From assembly GCA_949130485.1 (NCBI GenBank), contig OX422183.1, positions 6,104,636 through 6,168,635 of the forward strand: DNA of 64,000 bases, in the 5' to 3' direction. The DNA is from Agelas oroides. Taxonomy: Eukaryota > Porifera > Demospongiae > Agelasida > Agelasidae. The notes below the pieces were generated by a model. That model did not search any database and was not told where the DNA came from. It worked only from the letters and a program-made list of their open reading frames with translations. This document shows positions 1 to 10,789 of this stretch, piece after piece (position 1 is the first letter of the stretch; every line of letters starts with the position of its first letter). Position numbers and translations under genes: made by a program.

Positions 1-116
1 CCTAACTCTGGTGTATGGCCTGATAAGTTTCACGAGCACCTGTGTGCGAATGTTTCTCAGCAGGTCTTCAATAATTTTTATGCTCTCTGATGAAAGGATC
101 CTCCATGATGGTCTAT
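1..116 (-). pseudogene. COPS2: COPS2 exon 10, partial and frameshifted
   Basis: After a CAG acceptor (119-117), the minus strand first reads TIMEDPFIREH, then stops. The next frame continues with IIEDLLRNIRTQVLVKL and a PYTR motif, as CSN2 does. The frames are separated by seven extra bases (an A-run plus TT near 72-78). If the acceptor is used in phase with exon 9, the second codon is TAG where CSN2 has a serine. The exon runs off the window's left edge. Confidence 0.75.
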
Positions 117-160
117 CTGTGAGTGGTGTGCGTGGGAATGGAGGTGGTTACAATGAGACC

Positions 161-404
161 AGGGGTTCATACAGGATCTTTTCCTGGGGGGAAATGTAGA
201 TGCGTGCAAAGGGTCCATGTGCATGTCGGTGCACCCGCTAGATTTTGATGAAATCTTGGACATATTTAAGGACAAGAATGTCAGATTCAGCTATTATACA
301 TTAAGTCTAGCTGTTGAGGCAATTATGACATCATAATTTTCTTCAAGTTTCTGGGCAGGGGGGGGGGGGAATCCCAGTGCCCCCCCTCCCTGTATGAAAC
401 CCTG
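161..404. mobile_element. Short inverted-repeat element (CAGGG..TTCATACAG ends)
   Basis: The left end CAGGGGTTCATACAGG and right end CCTGTATGAAACCCTG are inverted copies of termini that recur at 6930 and 10789, where they bound a larger element. Both flanks carry GAGAC, so the target duplication is unclear. The interior has G- and C-runs and no ORF. Confidence 0.4.
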
Positions 405-443
405 GAGACAGTGATATTTGGTTGAACTTTCATTAACTAAATA

Positions 444-1377
444 CAGTGGAACCCCTCTATAGCGGACACCATCCGGGAATGAAGTTTTGGCCTTTATAGA
501 GGGGTGTCCCTATCTCAGGGTTTTTTTTTTCATAAATGTCATTTAAATTGCATTTTAAGAAACAAAACAGCAATACAACATGAAATTATGCACAAAATCA
601 GTCCAAGCAAAAGAAAAAAGATTACATTAACAAAAATTAAGCAGGGTGAAAAAATTCTTCAAGTGTGCTCTGCCTTAGCGGCAAGGCTTGCACAGTGAAG
701 GTAGGTCAGGCCCTGATGCAATCCTTGTTGCCTCTTCTGAGTATCCTCTGCTATCCAGGAATGTTTGAACAGCTTCAAGTGAAGATATGGAAGCACGTTT
801 AAGCCTTGGGAGTGGAGCTAACTCCAGTGAAATGCACACTTACCTACTGGCTTATTGCACCGCTGCACAATCATTCTCATGCCTTCACAGTTCTGCCCGG
901 TAACGACGCTTCTTTACAGCATGGTCGACGCCTCTCATGTAAGGCTAGCTTGGTGTTGTTAGCGCCTACACAACTCGTACAGATGGCAGTAGCATGCCCA
1001 TCTTGTTTGATAACTGGTGCACGTGCAGTGTGCCGGCAAAGAACAAAGCATTCCAGCCGTAAAATATTTCCACTGCGAGTCCGCGAGTCCGCGAGTCCGC
1101 AGTCCGCAGAATACATTAGGCCGGATAATTTTTGCGGAAATGATTCCTTTTTTGCAATAAAAAGTGGGTGGAGTTGGCCATAGCATGAGGTCATTTTGTA
1201 GTGATAGGCATCATTTGGGGCCGAAAATGTGGCCGTAATACAGAGTAGAGAGGTGGCCGCGAAGCAGGGGTTTCTTAAGTACTATTCTGAATAGCGATGC
1301 AGTCGGGACCAAGGTGAGTGTTCGCCATACACAGGGTGGCCGCTCATCAGAGGTGGTCGTTAAGAGGGGTTCCACTG
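444..1377. mobile_element. Non-autonomous TA-inserted element (pogo/Tc1-like ends)
   Basis: The terminal inverted repeat CAGTGGAACCCCTCT occurs at 444 and, reversed, ends at 1377. A TA dinucleotide flanks each side (442-443 and 1378-1379), as in Tc1/mariner/pogo insertions. No transposase is visible in 934 bp, so this is a MITE-like derivative. A related end fragment lies near 22240. Confidence 0.7.
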
Positions 1378-1380
1378 TAA

Positions 1381-1463
1381 AACAGTTTTAATCCAATGTT
1401 TCAACTACATGTACACTTCTAAGATGAAGTGTAGTTGAAACGTTGGATTAAAATTGTTTCTTT
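1381..1463. repeat. Short hairpin inverted repeat
   Basis: AACAGTTTTAATCCAATGTT and its inverse AACGTTGGATTAAAATTGTT face each other across a short loop containing TACACTTC and GAAGTGTA. The hairpin is near-perfect and abuts the previous element. Confidence 0.7.
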
Positions 1464-1524
1464 AACTGGCTCGACCAAACATCACTAGCTATCATGTTGT
1501 TGTAGTTCAACACTGCACTATATA

Positions 1525-1956
1525 CACTGGAAAAAACTGGAGGTTGATTTAACCCAAGATGGGTTACCTCAGTTGCAGGACCTTGGCCTAAACTGCCTCC
1601 CACTTTTACCACAGTGTAGGGTTACAGCCTTTGCTACTCAAAGTTCCAATAAGGCATGAATACGTGTGTAGAAGTAAATAATCACTGCCCAATGCACATA
1701 GTGCATGAATATTTTTTTCAGAGTTCACCCAATAACACGTGAATATAGCCTGAGTTCCACCCCCTTTTGGCAGACATATGCAATTACAAAAAATGAATTT
1801 CATTTGCAACCTAGTTCATTGTTTGTTCACTGGAGAAGTGATGTAACCCTAAACCATGGCAAAAGGAGGTGAGCAACCGGCTGGAACTAGTTGAATCCAG
1901 ACTGCAACTGAGATGACATTTCTTGGGTTAAATCAACCTCCAATTCTTTTACAGTG
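1525..1956. mobile_element. MITE with CACTG ends and TA target duplication
   Basis: The ends read CACTGGAAAAA at 1525 and TTTTACAGTG to 1956. Subterminal inverted blocks include GAGGTTGATTTAACCCAAGA near the left end and TGCAACTGAGATGAC near the right. TA repeats flank both sides. It belongs to the same family as 62350-62806, which shares the CACTG end and the CTCAGTTGCA block. The interior is non-coding. Confidence 0.7.
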
Positions 1957-2159
1957 TATATATAGTCTTGTGGGTTCTACATTCACCTCATCTTGTGATA
2001 GCTTTGTTCCCAGGCCTTCCCACCACCTACTTTTGCTTACAGTATGCAAAAATGGAGGGTGAAGGCCTGGTCCATTTTATCACATGAGCGGCGTCAATGT
2101 TTACCTAGATTGTAAGTAGAGGGGGGGGAGGGGTCCCCAACTGAAAAAACACCTTTTGC

Positions 2160-2860
2160 ACACATCCTTTTTGTCCTGAAGACCTTGTCTAGACCCCTTC
2201 TCTTCTTCTCCCTCTCCCTCCTCCTTCTCTTCCTCCCAGCCACCAGAAGTTGGTCCATCCACACTGATGACTACACCCACTTCCATATCCCGTAACCTTA
2301 AATTGCTTATCATTCTCCTACCTCCCCACTCTCTTCTTCTTCCTTCTCCCTCCCCCCTTCTCTTTCCTCCCTCCTCCCTCCTTTCTCCTCCTCCCTCCCT
2401 CCTTCCCTTCCTCCCTCCCTCTCCCTCCCTCCTCCCCCTCTTTCCTTCCCTCCCTCCTCCCCCCTTCCCTCCCAGTGGCGTAGCTAGAAGCTGACAGTTG
2501 GTAGGGCACAAGTACAGACTGGGAACGAGACATGTACTTGGGTAGGCGTGGTTTGTAGACACATGTCTGTCGTACTCAGTAGACGAAGAGAAGCCCAGCG
2601 TGCCTGGCGGTTGCTCGAATGAAGCTACGTACGTACAGCACTGTTACACTGGCGGTTGTGTAGCTCCTGGTAAGTGAGAAAGCCGGACGGTAGGGCTCCA
2701 GTTGGTAGGGCACTTGCAGCAGTTGGTAGGGCCTAGGCCCTACCAGGCCCTACCTTAGATCCACCACTGTTCCCTCCCTCCCTCCTCCTTCCTCCCTCCT
2801 TTCCCCCTTCCCTCCTCTCTCCTTCTTCCTCCCTCCCACTTCCTCCCTCCTACTAGGCCT
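2160..2860. repeat. Pyrimidine-rich (TCCC/CCTC) low-complexity tract
   Basis: Almost pure C/T on the plus strand at 2195-2470 and 2770-2860. It was one tract before the 2473-2769 element inserted. ORFs here encode only Ser/Pro/Leu or Arg/Glu/Gly repeats and are artefacts. It lies in the COPS2 intron between exons 9 and 10. Confidence 0.85.
2473..2769. mobile_element. hAT-type MITE with perfect 8-bp TSD
   Basis: The ends are CAGTGGCGTAGCTAG and TAGATCCACCACTG. The 8-bp duplication TTCCCTCC lies at 2465-2472 and 2770-2777. Length 297 bp. Internal repeats of GTTGGTAGGGC are seen near the right half. No coding capacity. Confidence 0.8.
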
Positions 2861-3071
2861 GTTGCCACTAAGATTTCTCACCCACTACTCTGATTAGTCT
2901 ATCTAGGTATACATTAACATCATTCACATGACAAGATCTCTCGGTCCTCCCCCTTTCTTTTCTGTATACTGTAAGCAGTTTATAAACTGGATGGTGGGAA
3001 GGCCTCGGAACAAGGCTATGATACAGGGTGTTTTTCACTAAAGTTAATTAATATATTAACCCTTTAGTTAC

Positions 3072-3178
3072 CTGTTTGTTTGCAGGATCTTTTCAAACTT
3101 TCCGATGTCGTCGTTTTGGTAAGCACTAACCAAGTTTGTCATGGCCAAAATTTCTGGGTTGTTCTTGTACAGTTTGGC
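3072..3178 (-). CDS. COPS2: COPS2 exon 9
   Basis: A GTTGTAG acceptor precedes [16 protein letters not shown], followed by [19 protein letters not shown], with donor AG|GTAACT. Length 107 nt (35 codons plus two bases). This is the CSN2 segment ahead of the PCI/winged-helix region. The neighbouring introns are large and filled with repeats. Confidence 0.9.
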
Positions 3179-3527
3179 CTACAACAAGAGATTACATCAT
3201 ACATGTAAACAAACTGCACACATTAGAATACATCATCGTTACATCATTGCTAGTATATTGTATTACATCACCATTAAATCACCATCACCAATTGAGTTGT
3301 AGATGCCTAGTGGTAGCTTTCCGGCAGCCTCATTCCCAGGCCCAAGCGTTTATTAGGGCGAGCGTGAGTGACCCCCCACACTAGCGAGACTGCATTGCAC
3401 ACGTGTGTGCGTCTAGCTATCTATGCTTGTTTGTGGCTATGTACCATAAATTTCAAATGAGCGCATTCAAATATTTTGATATTTCTTTCAGCGGCTTCTC
3501 AGTTGGCTTCTGCATAAATGAAGAGGA

Positions 3528-3679
3528 GGTTATCGGTTGCCAACTTGAGCTCGGAAAATAATTTGCCAACGTTTCGACTGAATGCTCCAGTCGTATCTTT
3601 CACCCTGATGACGACTGGAGCATTCAGTTGAAACGTCGGCAAGTTATTTTCCGAGCTCAAATTGGTAACAGATAACCTT
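3528..3679. repeat. Foldback inverted repeat
   Basis: The left arm (GGTTATCGGTTGCCAACTTG, then GAGCTCGGAAAATAA) and the right arm (TTATTTTCCGAGCTC, then ATAACC) pair along about 70 bp around CTGGAGCATTCAGT. Palindromic MITE-like, no ORF. Confidence 0.75.
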
Positions 3680-3968
3680 TTTTTCATTTATTTTGATATT
3701 GTGAAACATGTGAAGGCCAGTGGAGGGCTACTGTCAGTATGCAGTGTCGGCACCCCGGAACTAAGACAACTGAAGTAAATGCCTAGTGGTAGCTTTCCTG
3801 CAGCACCATTCCCAGGCCTCCCCCATTTTTTGCTATTCGGTTTATGCTCAGTATAATAAGGAAGAGCGGTGATTAACAGGGAAGGCCTGGGAACACCTAT
3901 CACGTGAATGACGTCAGGTGAACGTGAGGTGGACATGGGGGGGGAGGAGTCCACATTCAAATAACATA

Positions 3969-4084
3969 CTAGACTTCGTCATCGAGCACTCCAACGCCCG
4001 GCACGACCCCAGATGTTGACAAGATCGACAGCAACTCACTTTCAGGCTGATTGAGCATGAGTTTGTAGTTGGGCACCGTATCCC
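3969..4084 (-). other. Possible orphan exon fragment, unrecognised
   Basis: After a plausible acceptor (ACAACTCAG) the minus strand reads GDTVPNYKLMLNQPESELLS, continues with ILSTSGVVPGVGVLDDEV, then TAG. An internal donor-like GTGAGTTG follows NQPE. The residue pattern looks coding, and it lies inside the COPS2 intron between exons 8 and 9 but matches no CSN2 segment I know. It could be a captured exon or chance. Confidence 0.3.
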
Positions 4085-4859
4085 CTGAGTTGTAGATCCC
4101 TAGTGGTACCAAGCTTTCCTGCAGCCTCATTCACAGGCCCAGCAGATATTTAACACAAACCATTCTAGGTGCTAGTGTGCTTAGCTGAGTGAACACTGTA
4201 GCAAAAGCCTGCCTCTTTGCTGTTTCACAACTTAGTATATTCACTGCTAATTGCCTTCATCATACCGTCCAGATGGCAGGTGTAGAAACCATATGGGAGT
4301 TGCATGCACACTCTTACCGTAATGAACTCTTGCCCGGCCTTCCAGCATGCAAATATAGAAGAGAGCTCACCACGTGGTCTTGCTCCCTGGCCCATCCAGG
4401 TTTTGATCGCTTCCAGTATGCAAAAACTGAGGGGGAAGGCCTGGTACCATTTATCTTTATCACATGAGTGACATTAATGTCTACCTAGGTAGACAGAGGG
4501 GGGAGGGGCTCTTAATGAAAGAGCGTGTTTGACATGTAGGTAGACAGGGGGTAGGAGCCCTCAAACTGAAGACTGTCTTTAAGGCCTTTTCACAGGATGA
4601 AGAATGCATGCGTGAAACACACTCTTTCGTTTGAGGGTCCCTCCCTTCCACTTTCTACCCAGATGTCACTCACATGATAAATATACCAGGCCTTCCCCTT
4701 CTGTTTTGCATACTGCAACCCATCAAAAACTGGACGGTGGAAAGGCCTGGGTGTTTAAGGCCTTTTCTTGCAGTGATGCTCTGTGTGTAGGAGTTCCAAC
4801 ATTCGCAAAGCGAATAAAGTTACAGTTCATTGTATAGGATGAAGAAGGCGTGCGCGAAA

Positions 4860-5985
4860 CACACTCTTTCGTTCGGGGGCCCCTCCCCCCCTCTGTCTAC
4901 CTAGGTAGACAATGATGTCATTCACGTGATAAAATATACCAGGCCTTCCCCCTCCATATTTGCATACTGCAAGCGATCAAAAACTGGACGGTGGGAAGGC
5001 CTGGGAATGAGGCTATACTGGAGCAGTGAAGGCCGGGCAAGAGTTCATTACAGTAAGAGTGTGCATGCAACTCCCATATGGTTTCCATCTGGCCGGTAGT
5101 GGAGGGTGTGTAGGGGAGGGTGTGTAGGGGAGGGTGTGTAGGTGGAGGGTGTGTAGGGGAAGGTGTGTAGGGGAGGGTGTGTAGGGAAGGTGTGTAGGGG
5201 AGGGTGTGTAGAGAGAGTGTTAGGGGAGGGTACGTAGGGGAGGGTGGTAGAGTGAGTGTTAGGGGAGGGTGTGTAGTGGGGGGTGTGTAGGGGAGGGTGT
5301 GTAGGGGAGGGTGTGTAGAGAGAGTGTGTAGGGGAGGGTGTGTAGAGAGAGTGTTAGGGGAGGGTACGTAGGGAAGGGTGTGTAGTGGAGGGTGGTAGAG
5401 TGAGTGTTAGGGGAGGGTGTGTAGTGGAGGGTGGTAGAGTGAGTGTTAGGGGAGGGTGTGTAGTGGAGGGTGTGTAGGGGAGGGTGTGTAGGGAAGGGTG
5501 TATAGGGAAGGGTGTGTAGTGGAGGGTGTGTAGGGAAGGGTGTGTAGTGGAGAATGTAGGGGAGAGTATTAGGGGAGGGTGTGTAGGGAAGGGTGTGTAG
5601 GGAAGGGTGTGTAGGGGAAGGTGTGTAGGGAGGGTGTGTAGTGGAGGGTGTGTAGTGGATGGTATGTAGAGGAGGGTCTGTAAAGGAGAGTGTAGGGGAG
5701 GGTGTGTAGAGGAGGGTCCTGGCTTTAGTGCAATTGCCTACATCATACCGGCCAGATGGAAACCATATGGGAGTTGCATGCACACTCTTACTGTAATGAA
5801 CTCTTGCCAGGCCTTCACTGCTCCAGTATAGCCTCGTTCCCAGGCCTTCCCACCGTCCAGTTTTTGATCGCTTGCAGTATGCAAAAACGGAGGGGGAAGG
5901 CCTGGTATATTTTATCACATGAATGACGTCTGTGTCTACCTAGGTAGACAGAGGGGGGGAGGGGTCCCCCATCGAAAGAATGAGC
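4860..5985. repeat. 1.1-kb palindrome around a G-rich minisatellite
   Basis: The arms at about 4860-5097 and 5749-5985 are inverted copies. They share GGAAACCATATGGGAGTTGC, AACTCTTGCC, the GGCCTTCCCACCGTCCAG block and TCTACCTAGGTAGACA. The spacer is the minisatellite at 5098-5748. Each arm carries the CCTCGTTCCCAGGCC motif shared by the hairpin elements elsewhere in the window. Confidence 0.8.
5098..5748. repeat. G-rich minisatellite (GGTGTGTAGGGGAG units)
   Basis: About 40 degenerate units of roughly 15 bp on the GGTGTGTAGGGGAG theme, with GAGAGAGTGTTAG and GGTACGTAGGGG variants. The open minus frame through it (His/Thr/Pro/Leu repeats) is a by-product. A second block of the same repeat is at 6540-6700. 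Confidence 0.9.
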
Positions 5986-6539
5986 TTGAGGCAAGCTTGA
6001 GGCCTTATCTTGTAGTTTCGAACGTTCGTGAAGCAAAAAACGTACCGCTTCTGGTTCAAAACAAAAAACGCTTGAGCAAAATGCGTTCTTTTGATGGGGG
6101 ACCCCTTCCCCCCCTCTGTCTACCTAGGTAGACACTGATGTCATTCACGTGATAAAATATAACAGACCTTCCCCCTCCGTTTTTTGCAAACTGCAAGCGA
6201 TCAAAAACTGGACGGTGGGAAGGCCTGGGAACGAGGCTAGCTCCAGTATGCAAATATGGAAGAGAGCTCTCACCACGTAGTCTTGCTCCCTGGCCCTCCA
6301 GTTTTTGATCGCTTCCAGTACGCAAAAACTGAGGGGGAAGGCCTGGTACCATTAATTTTATCTTTATCAGTCTAGTGAAATTAATGTCTACCTAGGTACG
6401 TAGACAGAGGGGGGAGGGGCCCTCAAACTGAAGAGTGTGTTTAAGGCCTTTTCTTGCAGTGATGATCCGTATGTTGGAGTTCCAACATTCGTAAAGCGAA
6501 TAAAGTTACAGTTCATTGTACAGGATGAAGAAGGTGTGC

Positions 6540-6700
6540 GCGAGGAGGGAGGGTGTGTAGGTGAGGGTGTGTAGGGGAAGGCGCGTAGGGGAGGGTGTGT
6601 AGAGAGAGTGTGTAGGAGAGGGTGTGTAGAGAGAGTGTTAGGGGAGGGTGTGTAGGGGAGGGTGTGTAGAGGAGGGTGCGTAGGGGAGGGGTTAATTCTT
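6540..6700. repeat. Second block of the G-rich minisatellite
   Basis: Same GGTGTGTAGGGGAGG units as 5098-5748, ending just downstream (minus strand) of COPS2 exon 8. Confidence 0.85.
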
Positions 6701-6731
6701 ACCTCCTGAAAATCAAAGGGTTAATTCTTAC
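6697..6731 (-). repeat. Tandem duplication of the COPS2 exon 8 splice donor
   Basis: Immediately downstream of exon 8 the minus strand repeats CCTTTGA..CAGGAGGTAAGAA. The second copy reads TTTGATTTTCAG, GAG, GTAAGAATT: an acceptor-like tract, three bases, then a donor. It would allow an alternative donor 29 nt downstream or a three-base microexon. Confidence 0.7.
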
Positions 6732-6810
6732 CTCCTGGGAGTCAAAGGGGTTAATTCCAGACTTCATGAGCATGTTTGCCAGCACAAGGTACTTCAGACA
6801 TGCTAGTCGG
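6732..6810 (-). CDS. COPS2: COPS2 exon 8
   Basis: A CATACAG acceptor precedes a 79-nt exon reading [13 protein letters not shown] then [13 protein letters not shown], a highly conserved CSN2 block, with donor GAG|GTAAGA. The first base completes an Arg codon begun in exon 7. The exon end and donor are duplicated 29 bp downstream (6697-6731). Confidence 0.93.
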
Positions 6811-7099
6811 CTGTATGGAGAGTGAGGGTGTGGGGGGTGAGAGTGTGAAGGGTCAGGGTGTGAAGGGTCAAGGGTGAGGGTATGGAGGAGGATGGGTGGT
6901 GTGGAGGGGTGAGAGTGGATGGGTGGATGCAGGGTTTCATACAGAGGGGGGGGGGGGCCTGGAATTCCCCCCCCCCAGAAATCTTGAAATTGAGTATGGT
7001 TATTATTGTGGTGCCATCAATATTAGCTATCATGTTACTGGACATAAGTATGTGTCATCAAATCTTGTTGCACATCATAATACAATTTTCTAATGCAAC

Positions 7100-7456
7100 A
7101 AATGTCATGTTGCACCGGATGTCAAGTTGCACCGGATGTCATGTTGCACCGGATGTCACGTTGCACCGGATGTCACGTTGCACCGGATGTCACGTTGCAC
7201 CGGATGTCATGTTGCACTGGATGTCATGTTGCACCGGATGTCACGTTGCACCGGATGTCACGTTGCACCGGATGTCACGTTGCACCGGATGTCATGTTGC
7301 ACCGGATGTCATGTTGCACCGGATGTCACGTTGCACCGGATGTCATGTTGCACCGGATGTCATGTTGCACCGGATGTCACGTTGCACCGGATGTCACGTT
7401 GCACCGGATGTCACGTTGCACCGGATGTCATGTTGCACCGGAAGTCATGTTGCACA
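7100..7456. repeat. 17-bp minisatellite, 21 copies
   Basis: The unit TTGCACCGGATGTCACG (C/T variants) repeats 21 times. Because 17 is not a multiple of three and no unit carries a stop, all three plus frames stay open and give the same 17-residue repeat. These ORFs are artefacts of the repeat. Confidence 0.95.
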
Positions 7457-7623
7457 CAAGGTGTGCGCTGAAGCAATGGAGGATGGTGAATTGGCGAGTA
7501 GCTACCCCCAAAACGGTACGAGATTAGTGACTAACCTGGAATTGCAGTGCATGTCGGACCACAGGGCGTAGGCACCTTCCACACACTGTTTCCGCGACCG
7601 TTCTCGATGGAATAACCGGTGAA

Positions 7624-10150
7624 TAGGGTTGGGCGGATTATGCTCAATTTTTTTACCCATTATGTTATTCTAATATGCTCAAAACTGTACCGATTATGCC
7701 TAAAATTATGCCCCAAATTTGCCTATTATGCTCAAACTATGCCCATTATTTCTGGAAGGAGCAAAGTTGTATGTTCAAATAATTATCTGACTGTACAGAA
7801 AAGTAAATTGAAACAGGATGGCAGTTTATCGACCATTGAACTGCAACATCATGGAAAGTTCAATGCAGTCGACCAGACTCTGCGATTGCTGATCATGGAA
7901 TGTAGACACCAACAGGGAAAAGGCCCTTTCTGATGCAGCTGATGAAGGTTGCACTACAAGAACTTTTTTTGCAGCAGCTGCCCAGTGCGGTAGGTCGGGA
8001 GATTTTGCTCGCCAGAATACAAGGGGGTCATGATCTGCGGATAAATCAGTGGCCTTGGCCAGGTAAGATGGCAACTCTTCCTTTAAGTTACCAATCGTTT
8101 CTGTATCAAAGAATGGAACAGCCTGAAGAGCATCAAGTGATTTGGCTGTGATACTCATTTCTGAAGCCTTGCTGCTTTGAATATAGCAAGAGCAGGTTTC
8201 AGTGGACCGTCAATGACAGTATCCATAGCAAGAGCAGGTTTCAGAGCAGGTTTCAGTGGACCATCAATGACAGTATCCGCAAAGTAGGTAAGGCCAGGCT
8301 CAATGCAGTCCATCCCATATTTAAACCATCTTTCCCTCAGCTCCTTGTTGCTTGCACCGATTAATCGACATACTGCTTCCAGATTTGGGTAGTTACCTGC
8401 CTTGATTGAATTTAGGAGTCTGTCAATAATTTCGTAGCAGTTGAGCACTGCTGGTCCGTCACTTTCTAGCTGGTATGTAGCTTCCACAAAGTACTTGCCA
8501 GCATCGATCAGTGCAGCGAGCTCAACCCGAAGCTCATCTTTCTTGGTAGCAAGGATTTTACGAAGTTTGTCAGTAGTTGCTGGTGCAGCATCGACATTGT
8601 CAAGAAATGGTTCTAGATCTCCAAAGCATACCATCACTTGGTGTAACACTTCCCACTGACTCCACCATCTGGTAGGGGAGTAAGAAAGCACTGCAGAACC
8701 AACTCTGTCCTTCCAAACTAACCTGGCCTTTGCACTATGAGCAAACAAAGACACCCATGATGAAACAAACTCAGAAACAGTGGGAACTTTGAAATGCTCA
8801 CCCACAAGGTTTAGTGTATGAGAAAAGCAAGGGACATCAATCAGAGACGGGTACATCATTGTGAGGAAACGGACTGCAACATTGTTGACAGAGGCACGAT
8901 CCCTCATACAAGCCAGAAGGAGGTCTGATGAGATGCCGAACTTGGTTGACAAAGCAGTGATAAGCTCGCGAGCTATCTCTTCACCTGTCATACTCTTAGA
9001 TAGAATGTGAAACTGCAAAAGTCACTGTTGCAACTCCCACTCATTTGACACAAAACGTACCACAATAATCATTGCTTCACCATGTCTTGTAGTTCCATCG
9101 AATGTAACTGAAAGGTGGTTATTTTCTATTTCCTCATATAGGAGTTTTTGCTCCTCCTTAAGGATGAATGGAATGAAATTTGACATGTGACTGCGGTCAG
9201 TCAAACGTAGAGCATTCTCTTCAAGGATCTATCGGAAACTGGTGAGTTTATGTAAAGGAACTCCAGCTATTAAAAGGGCTCGAACTACTTTGACACGGTA
9301 AACTTGTTGCTCAACAGGGAGAGTTTCCCCTTCTAAATGAACGTCCTCATTGTATTTTAACAATGCCTGAGCAATGTCCTTCTCATGAACACACTTCTTT
9401 GTTAGTTTTGCCGTTTGCATGTTTTTCACTCTTTATGTGACTGACAATTACACTCCGTTTCGTGCTTAATTCCTCCCGGCAGGCATTGCAGAACAGTCTG
9501 CCACCTGAGACTGTTAGCATATCCCCCTGAAATTCAGCTACTCGCTGGGATGGCATAACAGATTTCGGCCCTGCATTACTCCTCCTTCCCTTACTTCGCC
9601 GCTTACCAACAGGTGGTGTGTTCTTTCGAATCTTTCTCTTTTTTGATAGTTCAGATGGCCCAGGTGAACGTAATCTATCCAGCAAAGGTACACTGCTGGA
9701 GCGGGATTGGGTTCCGGAACTTGACCCAGTCACCTGCTGTATACTGTCCGTATCACTGAGGTCACTAGCATCATCAGTGCTTTCCAAAAGCACACATGAC
9801 CCTCTAGACTCTCCTGCCATTCTCTACAACAACACCGTCAAGACCTACCAACTACATGAACCATGTGCTGTTCCCTTAGCTATCACGTGAGGACTGGCCT
9901 GAGAACGAGGCTAGGGGACGGTCAGGGACTGGTACACGGTCTGAGGACGAGACTACTATTCTCACGTGGTCACACCCCGTTCCGCAAGTGAGGGCCTCGT
10001 TCCCAGGAACGAGGCTAGGTTAACGGGGTGTGGCCACGCAAGACTAGTCTATATTATGCTCAAAAAGTACCTATTATTCCCGCATAATGCTCAATGCTTT
10101 CTGGTACCTATTCTTCCCAAAATTCTGCCAGCATAATCCGCCCAACCCTA
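7624..10150 (-). mobile_element. hAT DNA transposon, 2527 bp, perfect 8-bp TSD
   Basis: The perfect 21-bp inverted ends begin TAGGGTTGGGCGGATTATGC at 7624 and end with CCGCCCAACCCTA at 10150. The 8-bp duplication CCGGTGAA lies at 7616-7623 and 10151-10158. Subterminal motifs (ATTATGCTCAA, CCTATTATTCC) repeat near both ends, typical of hAT transposase binding regions. It carries a decayed transposase on the minus strand. Confidence 0.95.
7826..9820 (-). pseudogene. hAT transposase, decayed
   Basis: In order on the minus strand: an N-terminal C2H2/BED-like finger (LFCNACREEL then SHIKSEKH, within 9820-9383), the RNase-H-like catalytic region (9429-8155, with NVAVRFLTMMYPSLIDVPCF and SPTRWWSQWEVL), and the C-terminal hAT dimerisation region (8158-7826, with AAAKKVLVVQPSSAASERAF). 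A frame change joins the first two near 9400. In-frame stops fall at 9229 and 9022, and another frame change falls at 8155-8158. A 42-bp duplication (DTVIDGPLKPAL twice) lies near 8200. The element should therefore be non-autonomous despite intact ends. Related to CGGBP1-like finger-bearing hAT proteins. Confidence 0.9.
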
Positions 10151-10496
10151 CCGGTGAAGACGTACGGCCTTCTCTCTGACGGATTGTTGTGAAAGGAAAA
10201 TAATAGTGCCACTCTTACCCCGCGTTCTCGGCCTATTTCTGGAAGCGTGAATGGCAGTGGATGGCGGACTGGGTACAAAGTACGTCGGAAACGAAACACC
10301 TTCTGTACTCGAACCCGGAGAATTACCAGTATAGTAGAAAGGTCGACGCTGCTGTGTTAGGACTCACTAAACTAGGCCTCCGTGGTCATTAAAACGCGTC
10401 CTTTCTGGCTGCAACTGCTTGCCGATTCACCGTCTTCCCATTGCGTTTTCTCGTATCTAGGATGCGCCCTTATATACGGCCGTGTCGCGCATGCGC

Positions 10497-10636
10497 AACA
10501 AGTATGTTATTACATGAGCGGGAGCGCAATATCGTTTATGTTGCCCTCGGGTTGATGTTGACCCTCGGGTCAACATCAATCCCTCATGCAACATAAATGA
10601 TATTGCACTCCCGCTCATGTAATAACATATACTTGT
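10497..10636. repeat. Foldback inverted repeat
   Basis: CAAGTATGTTATTACATGAG at the left pairs with CTCATGTAATAACATATACT at the right, around GCGCAATATC and GACCCTCGGGTCAAC. A near-perfect 65-bp hairpin arm on each side. Confidence 0.8.
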
Positions 10637-10789
10637 TTGGAAAGTTTGTCCCAGATTGCATCAGAAGCAATCTGAGAGGATCTAAATTCAAAATTTTCCT
10701 GGGGGGACATGCCCCCAGACCCCCCTAGTAGGCTACCATCCTGTTCCCCCCCCCCCCCTCCCCAACTCAAAATCCTGTATGAAACCCTG

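Larger units (their letters stand above)
6930..10789. mobile_element. Composite element with 8-bp TSD, contains the nested hAT
   Basis: The inverted ends are CAGGGTTTCATACAG at 6930 and CTGTATGAAACCCTG to 10789, flanked by the 8-bp duplication GGTGGATG (6922-6929 and 10790-10797). The same G-rich repeat continues on both outer sides, so the element inserted into it. Inside lie the 17-bp minisatellite, the younger hAT (7624-10150) and a foldback (10497-10636). No transposase of its own. It sits in the COPS2 intron between exons 7 and 8. Confidence 0.75.

Noticed and set aside
5259..5918. 219-codon minus ORF rich in His-Thr-Leu-Pro repeats
   Set aside because: It is the read-through of the G-rich minisatellite; the frame stays open only because the repeat lacks stops.
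6882..7571. 229-codon plus ORF with CTGCHVAPDV repeats
   Set aside because: Produced by the 17-bp minisatellite; the same peptide appears in all three frames.
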